A stretch of DNA of 46,243 nt from Alphaproteobacteria bacterium (GTDB lineage Bacteria; Pseudomonadota; Alphaproteobacteria; Rhodobacterales; Rhodobacteraceae): positions 1 to 46,243 of the forward strand of contig JAAAPD010000032.1 of NCBI GenBank assembly GCA_009908505.1. The letters run 5' to 3'. This document shows, in pieces, positions 41,626-46,243 of the stretch. The notes beneath the pieces are model-generated. The model was not told the origin of the DNA and ran no database searches. It saw only the letters and a program-made list of their open reading frames with translations. Position 1 is the first letter of the stretch; each line of letters opens with the position of its first letter. The position numbers and the translations under genes were made by a program.

Positions 41626-41634
41626 TGCGGTGCA
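41626..41634. promoter_or_regulatory. PhaR-type site before phaR
   Basis: TGC-GGT-GCA, a dyad of the TGC/GCA type recognised by Paracoccus PhaR, 25 bp before the phaR start. It suggests autoregulation. Confidence 0.5.
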
Positions 41635-41656
41635 GAGAAGCGTGAATGCCTTTGCA

Positions 41657-41694
41657 GAAAAAAGCAAGGGCGAGCTGCATGCGCAACTCGCCCC
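41657..41694 (-). terminator. Intrinsic terminator after phaP
   Basis: On the minus strand GGGCGAG (41693-41687) pairs with CTCGCCC (41674-41668), followed by TTGCTTTTTTC. A second stem, CGGCCCT/AGGGCCG at 41704-41732, lies between it and the phaP stop. Together they separate phaP from phaR. Confidence 0.8.
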
Positions 41695-41740
41695 GCGTGA
41701 CGTCGGCCCTCAGGGAGGAGGAGGGAGGGCCGGGCGTTCT

Positions 41741-42184
41741 TTACTTCGCGGCCTTCTTGGCAGCGGCGGTCACTTCCTGAGTGGCCTTCTTGGCGGCAGC
41801 GCTCATGTCTTCGGACATGTCCTTGCCGGCGGCCATCATCAGTTCCAGCGTCTCGGTCTGGACCTTCTTGGCGATCTCGGCATAGGCAGCCATGTGCTCG
41901 GAAGCAGCTTCGGCAGAAGCCGAGGCGAAATCGGTCATCGCCTTGGCGTAGTCGGCCGGTTCGCTCTTGGCTTTGGCCATCTCGTTCATCTTGGCCAGTG
42001 TGTCCTGGGTCCACTTGGCGCTCAGGTCGGTGGACTTCTGCGCGGCGTCGATGGACACGGCGGAAAGTTTCTCGGCCAGGTTGGTCTGGGTCTTGAAGGC
42101 ATCTTCCATGCCTTTGGTATCAACCGGGAATGCGCCCATCATGTCTTTCATGACGGTGGTGAAATCTTGGGTCTTGGTCGCCAT
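41741..42184 (-). CDS. phaP: PhaP, phasin
   Basis: A 147-residue helical, amphipathic granule-coat protein without signal peptide. It is rich in Ala, Lys, Glu and Met with the phasin pattern (KTQTNLAEKLSAVSIDAAQKSTDLSAKWTQDTLAKMNEM) and ends in an Ala/Lys repeat (AAAKKATQEVTAAAKKAAK). It coats polyhydroxybutyrate granules. The ATG at 42184 was chosen because upstream residues do not fit the family. Three TGC/GCA dyads lie before it, and a strong terminator after it. Confidence 0.93.
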   Translation of the reverse strand: MATKTQDFTTVMKDMMGAFPVDTKGMEDAFKTQTNLAEKLSAVSIDAAQKSTDLSAKWTQDTLAKMNEMAKAKSEPADYAKAMTDFASASAEAASEHMAAYAEIAKKVQTETLELMMAAGKDMSEDMSAAAKKATQEVTAAAKKAAK

Positions 42185-42228
42185 TGGTATGGTCCTTTTT
42201 GATCGAGTGATCGGGAAAATCCCGCTTT

Positions 42229-42290
42229 CTGCAACTGCAAGAAATGTAAATGCTGCATCGCAGCAATTCAAGGATTTTTCTGCATTGCAG
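42229..42290. promoter_or_regulatory. Cluster of PhaR-type operators before phaP
   Basis: Three TGC/GCA elements lie in the phaC/phaP gap: CTGCAACTGCAA (42229-42240), the perfect dyad TGCTGC-ATC-GCAGCA (42251-42265), and CTGCATTGCAG (42280-42290). Paracoccus denitrificans PhaR binds CTGC-N3-GCAG-type TGC-rich sequence, so these are strong candidates for phasin control. Confidence 0.75.
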
Positions 42291-42365
42291 CAAGAATTTC
42301 ACAAAACTCCTGAAACGCATTGAAAAACAACCGCCTGGGTTGAAACATTCCGCGCGAACCCGGCC

Positions 42366-44183
42366 TCAGCCTGTGATTTTCGGCTTGTCCGCGACCACGT
42401 AGGTGCCCGGTGCGCGGGCGATCGGGGGATGAATCTCGGAACCCGGCTCGCGCGCGGCGGTCTTCTTGCCCGACCGCTTGCGCAGCCACTTTTCCCAGTG
42501 CGGCCACCAGCTGCCCGCGTGCTGCTCTGCACTCGCCTGCCAGTCCTCGGGCGACAGCGAAAGATCGTCGTTGGTCCAATAGCCATACTTGTTCTTGGCC
42601 GGCGGGTTGACGATGCCCGCGATATGGCCCGACCCGGCCAGAATGAAGGTCTTGTCCTGCGACCCCATCTTCTGGATGCCCCGGTAAGAGCTTTTCCAGG
42701 CCGCAATATGGTCGGTCTCGCAGGCGATGGCGCAGAGCGGCACCTGGACATTCTCGATCTTCGCCACATGGCCGGCCAATTCGAAGCCAACGCTTGCGAA
42801 CTCGTCGCGCTGGCATAGCCCGCGCAGATATTCCACCGCCATCTTGGCGGGCAGGTTCGTCCCATCCCCGTTCCAATATAGCAGGTCGAAGGCCGGCGGG
42901 CTTTCCCCCAGCATGTAGGACCGAATCGCCGGCTGGTAGATCAGGTCATTGGACCGCAGGAAGGAAAAGGTCCGCGACATGTAGAAACTGTCGAGATAGC
43001 CGCTCTCACTCACCTCCGCCTCGATCCCGTCCACGAAATCGTCATCGAGGAAGACCCCCACTTCGCCCTGGTCCGAAAAATCTGTCAGCGTTGTGAAGAA
43101 GGTGGCGGAGTTGACGTAGTCCAGCCCGCGATCCTTGAGAATCGACAGGGTCAGCGACAGGGTCGTCCCCGCGATGCAATACCCGATCGCGTTGACCTTC
43201 CTGACCCCGCAGATCTCGCGCACGGTTTCAAGCGCAGTGACATAGCCGTCCTCGATGTAGTCGGCCATGCCGATCTCGCGATAGGTGGCATCGGGATTGA
43301 CCCAGCTGACCACGAACAGCGTGTAGCCCTGGTCGACGATCCACTTGATCAGCGAATTCTGCGCCTTCAGGTCGAGGATGTAGAACTTGTTGATCCAGGG
43401 CGGAAAGATCACCAGCGGCGTGGTGTGCACCTTCTCGGTGCTGGGGGCATACTGGATCAGCTCGAACATGTGGTTGCGAAAAACGACCTCGCCCGGCGTG
43501 GTGCCCAGGTTCTCGCCCACCTTGAAGGCATCGCGGTCGGCCAGGTTCACGATCAGCTCGCCCTCGTTCGCCTCGAGGTCGTGCACCAGGTTCTCGAGCC
43601 CCTTGACCAGGCTTTCGCCCTCGGTTTCAACCGCGCGTTCCAGCGCATCCGGGTTAGTGGCAAGAAAATTGGTGGGCGACATCAGGTCGATGATCTGCTG
43701 GCTGAAATAGCGCAGCCGGTTCTGTTCGCGCTCATCCAGGCCTTCGATGGTTTCGACCGCGTGGGACACCGCCTCGGCGTTCAGCATGTATTGCTGTTTG
43801 ACGAAGTTGAAATAGGGGTGAGAGTCCCAAAGCGGGTTCTTGAACCGCTTGTCGCTGGGGGTGTGGTCCTCGGGCGCCTTGATCTGGCCGCTGGCCAGAG
43901 CCTGTTGCGCCTCGACGTAGTGTTGCAGGGTCTTACCCCAGTATCCAACCTGCTGCTCGATCAGCTTGGCGGGGTTCTGCATCATCTCGGCCCAATAGGC
44001 CGTCGCGGCCTTGGCGTAAAGCTCGTGACTGGGGCCTTGAAGATCGTCGGGCACCTGCTTTTTGTGGGCCAGCGCGTTGACAAGGCGCTGGGTCAATTCC
44101 TCGATCCGGGCCATGTTCTGTTCGAATTTCGTGGCCGCCTCGCCCGAGGTCTCGTCGCCGGCTTCAGATTTCGACATTGCCAT
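42366..44183 (-). CDS. phaC: PhaC, class I polyhydroxyalkanoate synthase
   Basis: A 605-residue synthase that polymerises hydroxyacyl-CoA into storage polyester at the granule surface. The lipase-like box is GYCIAGT with the nucleophilic Cys near residue 336; the catalytic Asp lies in CETDHIAAW near 489 and the His in GSGHIAGIVNPP near 519. The N-terminal domain (LWDSHPYFNFVKQQYML near 120) is typical of class I enzymes, which work alone. It is divergent from the depolymerase gene phaZ. Confidence 0.96.
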   Translation of the reverse strand: MAMSKSEAGDETSGEAATKFEQNMARIEELTQRLVNALAHKKQVPDDLQGPSHELYAKAATAYWAEMMQNPAKLIEQQVGYWGKTLQHYVEAQQALASGQIKAPEDHTPSDKRFKNPLWDSHPYFNFVKQQYMLNAEAVSHAVETIEGLDEREQNRLRYFSQQIIDLMSPTNFLATNPDALERAVETEGESLVKGLENLVHDLEANEGELIVNLADRDAFKVGENLGTTPGEVVFRNHMFELIQYAPSTEKVHTTPLVIFPPWINKFYILDLKAQNSLIKWIVDQGYTLFVVSWVNPDATYREIGMADYIEDGYVTALETVREICGVRKVNAIGYCIAGTTLSLTLSILKDRGLDYVNSATFFTTLTDFSDQGEVGVFLDDDFVDGIEAEVSESGYLDSFYMSRTFSFLRSNDLIYQPAIRSYMLGESPPAFDLLYWNGDGTNLPAKMAVEYLRGLCQRDEFASVGFELAGHVAKIENVQVPLCAIACETDHIAAWKSSYRGIQKMGSQDKTFILAGSGHIAGIVNPPAKNKYGYWTNDDLSLSPEDWQASAEQHAGSWWPHWEKWLRKRSGKKTAAREPGSEIHPPIARAPGTYVVADKPKITG

Positions 44184-44204
44184 ACGTCCCTTATACGCCT
44201 AGTT

Positions 44205-44221
44205 TGCACCTGCAGCATGCA
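44205..44221. promoter_or_regulatory. TGCA-rich element in the phaC/phaZ gap
   Basis: TGCACCTGCAGCATGCA contains three TGCA tetramers in 17 bp, 22 bp before the phaC start. It resembles the PhaR-type sites elsewhere in the locus but has no single clean dyad. Confidence 0.4.
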
Positions 44222-44302
44222 CCCCCGGGATTACCGTGGATCAATGCGACCTATAGCACAATCGCAAGAAAATGCATCTTGCGCGTGACGCCGGAGAAGC
44301 CC

Positions 44303-45568
44303 GTGAAATACATGATGACCTACGACATGATGGAAACCGCCCGCAACACGAACGAGTGGCTGGGCGCGACCGCGCGGGCCATGGCCTCCTACCCGGCCTT
44401 CGCGATGTGGCCCAATCCGGGCATGGCGATGCTGAAGGCCTGGGGCGAGGTGACCGAGCGCAGCTTTGCACGGATGGTGGCCAAGCCCGACTGGGGCATA
44501 CCGTCGGTGCCCGGCGAGGATGGCAAGGACCATGTCGTCTCCGTCCGCAACGTGGTCGAAAAGCCCTTCGGTGACCTGATCCACTTCCGTTGCATCGGGC
44601 GTCATGAACGCCCGCGCAAGGTGCTGCTGGTGGCACCGATGTCGGGGCACTACGCCACGCTTCTACGCAAGACAGTGATCTCGCTTCTGCCCGATTGCGA
44701 AGTCTATATCACCGATTGGCACAATGCCCGCGACATTCCCGTTTCTGCCGGCAAATTCGATATCGAGGATTACACGCTCTACGTCATGGACTTCATGCGC
44801 GAGCTGGGACCCGATATTCATGTCATCGCGGTCTGCCAGCCGGTGCCGCTGACGCTGGCCGCCACCGCCTATCTGGCCGAACTGCATCCCGAGGCGCAGC
44901 CGCGTTCGCTGACCCTGATCGGCGGCCCGGTCGACCCAGAGGCGAACCATACCGAGGTCACCGATTTCGGCCGCACCGTCACCATGGGCCAGCTGGAACA
45001 CTCAATGATCCAGCGTGTCGGCTTCAAGTATGACGGGGTCGGGCGCAAGGTCTATCCGGGTCTGTTGCAGCTGGCCTCGTTCATCTCGATGAACGCCGAG
45101 ACCCATTCCAAGGCCTTCAGCAACCAGATCATCAAGGCCGCCAAGGGAGAAGCCGGCGACCATGACAAGCACAATACCTTCTACGACGAATACCTGGCCA
45201 TCATGGACATGACCGCCGAATTCTACCTTTCAACGGTCGAACGCATCTTCAAAGCGCGCGAGATAGCCCGCAACGAATTCGTGGTCGATGGCCACAGGGT
45301 CGATTTCGGCGCCATCACCGACGTCGCCGTCAAGATCGTCGAGGGCGAAGACGATGACATCTCGGCCCCCGGCCAGTGCCTGGCTGCGCTGGACCTTCTG
45401 ACGGGCCTGTCCGATGAAAAGAAGGCCAGCCACCTTGAACCTGGCGCCGGCCATTACGGCATCTTCGCGGGGAAAAGCTGGCGCAACAATATCCGCCCGC
45501 TGGTTCTGGACTTCATCGACGACAATTCCGGCCCGCGCGGCAAGGCCAAGCTCTCTGCCGTGACCTGA
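44303..45568 (+). CDS. phaZ: PhaZ, intracellular polyhydroxybutyrate depolymerase
   Basis: A 421-residue cytoplasmic depolymerase that releases hydroxybutyrate from native granules. The active-site Cys lies in VIAVCQPVPLTLAA near residue 178, as in the Ralstonia PhaZ1 family, and a GAGHYGIFAGKSWRNNI stretch near 390 holds the catalytic His. KYMMTYDMMETARNTNEWLG is the usual N-terminus. It starts with GTG 44303, behind GGAG at 44292-44295; the frame is open further upstream but without family similarity. It is divergent from phaC, so synthesis and degradation share a control region. Confidence 0.93.
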   Translation: MKYMMTYDMMETARNTNEWLGATARAMASYPAFAMWPNPGMAMLKAWGEVTERSFARMVAKPDWGIPSVPGEDGKDHVVSVRNVVEKPFGDLIHFRCIGRHERPRKVLLVAPMSGHYATLLRKTVISLLPDCEVYITDWHNARDIPVSAGKFDIEDYTLYVMDFMRELGPDIHVIAVCQPVPLTLAATAYLAELHPEAQPRSLTLIGGPVDPEANHTEVTDFGRTVTMGQLEHSMIQRVGFKYDGVGRKVYPGLLQLASFISMNAETHSKAFSNQIIKAAKGEAGDHDKHNTFYDEYLAIMDMTAEFYLSTVERIFKAREIARNEFVVDGHRVDFGAITDVAVKIVEGEDDDISAPGQCLAALDLLTGLSDEKKASHLEPGAGHYGIFAGKSWRNNIRPLVLDFIDDNSGPRGKAKLSAVT

Positions 45569-45574
45569 CGCGCC

Positions 45575-46243
45575 CTAGCGCAGGACCAACGGCTGCCTGA
45601 GCCAGCCCTGCAACGCCGAAACGGTCCCTTCGGGATCCTCCAGCATGACCGAGTGGCCGACCCCTTCGAGCGTCCGGTGTTCGGCATAGGGGATCAATTC
45701 GGCCAGGAATTCCTGCCGCTTCAGGGGCACGACCTGATCGAGTTCCCCGGACAGGACCAGCGCCGGTTGGGTGATGCGGCGCAGGCTGGCCTGGTGGTCG
45801 CGCCGGCGCTGCATGGCGCGTTGCTGGCGGGCAAAGACCTCGCTGCCCAACGCCTGCGCCATCTCGGCCAGCTGCGCCATGTGGGCGTTCCGATCGGATC
45901 CCGGTGCCACCTGGCGCGGCAGCACCTCGCGGCTCAGAACCTCCTCGAACCGGCCCGACCGGGCGGCCACCATCAGCGGTTCGCGGTCGGCCGCTTCCTG
46001 CGGCGTATCGCTCAGCGGGTTGGTGCCGATCAGGGCCAGGCGATTGACCCGGTCGGGCGCGCGGCGAAAGATCTCCAGCGCCACGACGCCGCCCATGCCA
46101 TGCCCTGCCAATGCGAATTTCGAAGGCGCACCGGACAGGATGGACGAGGCCATCTCCTCGATCCGGTCGCCGGTCCAGACCGGGGCGAACATGACCGGAC
46201 GTTCATGGCCGATCACCGTGCTGACTGTGGCCCAGCCCCGCGC
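45575..46243 (-). CDS. Alpha/beta hydrolase, 5' end cut by the window edge, nucleophile replaced by Gly
   Basis: At least 222 residues of an alpha/beta-fold hydrolase; the frame is open to the right edge, so the start lies outside. The nucleophile elbow reads ALAGHGMGGVVALEIFRRAPDRV, with Gly (codon GGC at 46099-46097) where these enzymes have Ser. Further on, LVLSGELDQVVPL carries the acid and LEGVGHSVMLEDPE the His. The rest of the fold is intact, so this is not obvious decay. It lies convergent with phaZ, 6 bp apart. It may be a non-hydrolytic member, use another residue, or have lost activity. Confidence 0.85.
   Translation of the reverse strand, partial: ARGWATVSTVIGHERPVMFAPVWTGDRIEEMASSILSGAPSKFALAGHGMGGVVALEIFRRAPDRVNRLALIGTNPLSDTPQEAADREPLMVAARSGRFEEVLSREVLPRQVAPGSDRNAHMAQLAEMAQALGSEVFARQQRAMQRRRDHQASLRRITQPALVLSGELDQVVPLKRQEFLAELIPYAEHRTLEGVGHSVMLEDPEGTVSALQGWLRQPLVLR

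Overview
The window is high-GC chromosomal DNA of an alphaproteobacterium, most likely a non-phototrophic member of the Rhodobacteraceae (Roseobacter group). Pointers are a C4-type 5-aminolevulinate synthase, a Paracoccus/Pseudaminobacter-type sox cluster, a phaZ/phaC/phaP/phaR polyester locus, a DUF2842 protein, and the GC-rich intergenic repeat ending in CCCCCGGGATATTTT that I recall from this family. I see no rRNA, tRNA, CRISPR, insertion sequence or phage gene.

Layout. (1) 1-1300: a tandem glycine riboswitch on the minus strand, whose target gene lies almost wholly outside the window, and a divergent SoxH-like metallo-beta-lactamase-fold exported protein. (2) 1341-2999: hemA and an exported DUF302 protein, behind a near-perfect FNR box. 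(3) 3083-15323: a thiosulfate-oxidation locus, soxVWXYZABCDEF on the minus strand and divergent soxS-soxR-soxT on the plus strand. I find candidate SoxR operators in the soxV/soxS and soxW/soxX gaps, and weaker ones before soxB and before the SoxH-like gene. A strong terminator hairpin separates soxA from soxB. (4) 15385-18858: two related EamA-type exporters flanking a sulfotransferase-like gene, then thiamine pyrophosphokinase. (5) 18998-26369: a 733-residue, very acidic, low-complexity protein, DUF2842, purA, two unknown membrane proteins, secG and pyrG. (6) 26434-28859: a secreted protein with no normal start codon next to a GC-rich repeat, two TerB-like paralogues, and a PhnD-like protein without signal peptide. 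(7) 28942-40829: an amino-acid-type ABC transporter (ATPase, binding protein, two permeases) running into two glutamine-synthetase-like ligases, a class I glutamine amidotransferase and an FAD amine oxidoreductase; then a DegT-type aminotransferase, a LysR regulator and a divergent class III aminotransferase. This reads as uptake and gamma-glutamyl-type catabolism of an unknown amine. (8) 41038-46243: phaR, phaP, phaC, divergent phaZ and a truncated alpha/beta hydrolase whose nucleophile position is Gly, with TGC/GCA-rich PhaR-like sites.

How it fits together. The Sox enzymes oxidise SoxY-bound sulfur and pass electrons through many c-type haems; hemA immediately downstream can supply haem. 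SoxV, SoxW and SoxS supply periplasmic reductant, SoxT probably imports a sulfur species, and SoxR represses. The best candidates for undescribed biology are the amine operon with its apparent ATT-initiated permease, the unusual acidic insertions in SoxD, and the layered control of the sox/hemA region. All functional calls rest on reading the sequence; no database search was run.
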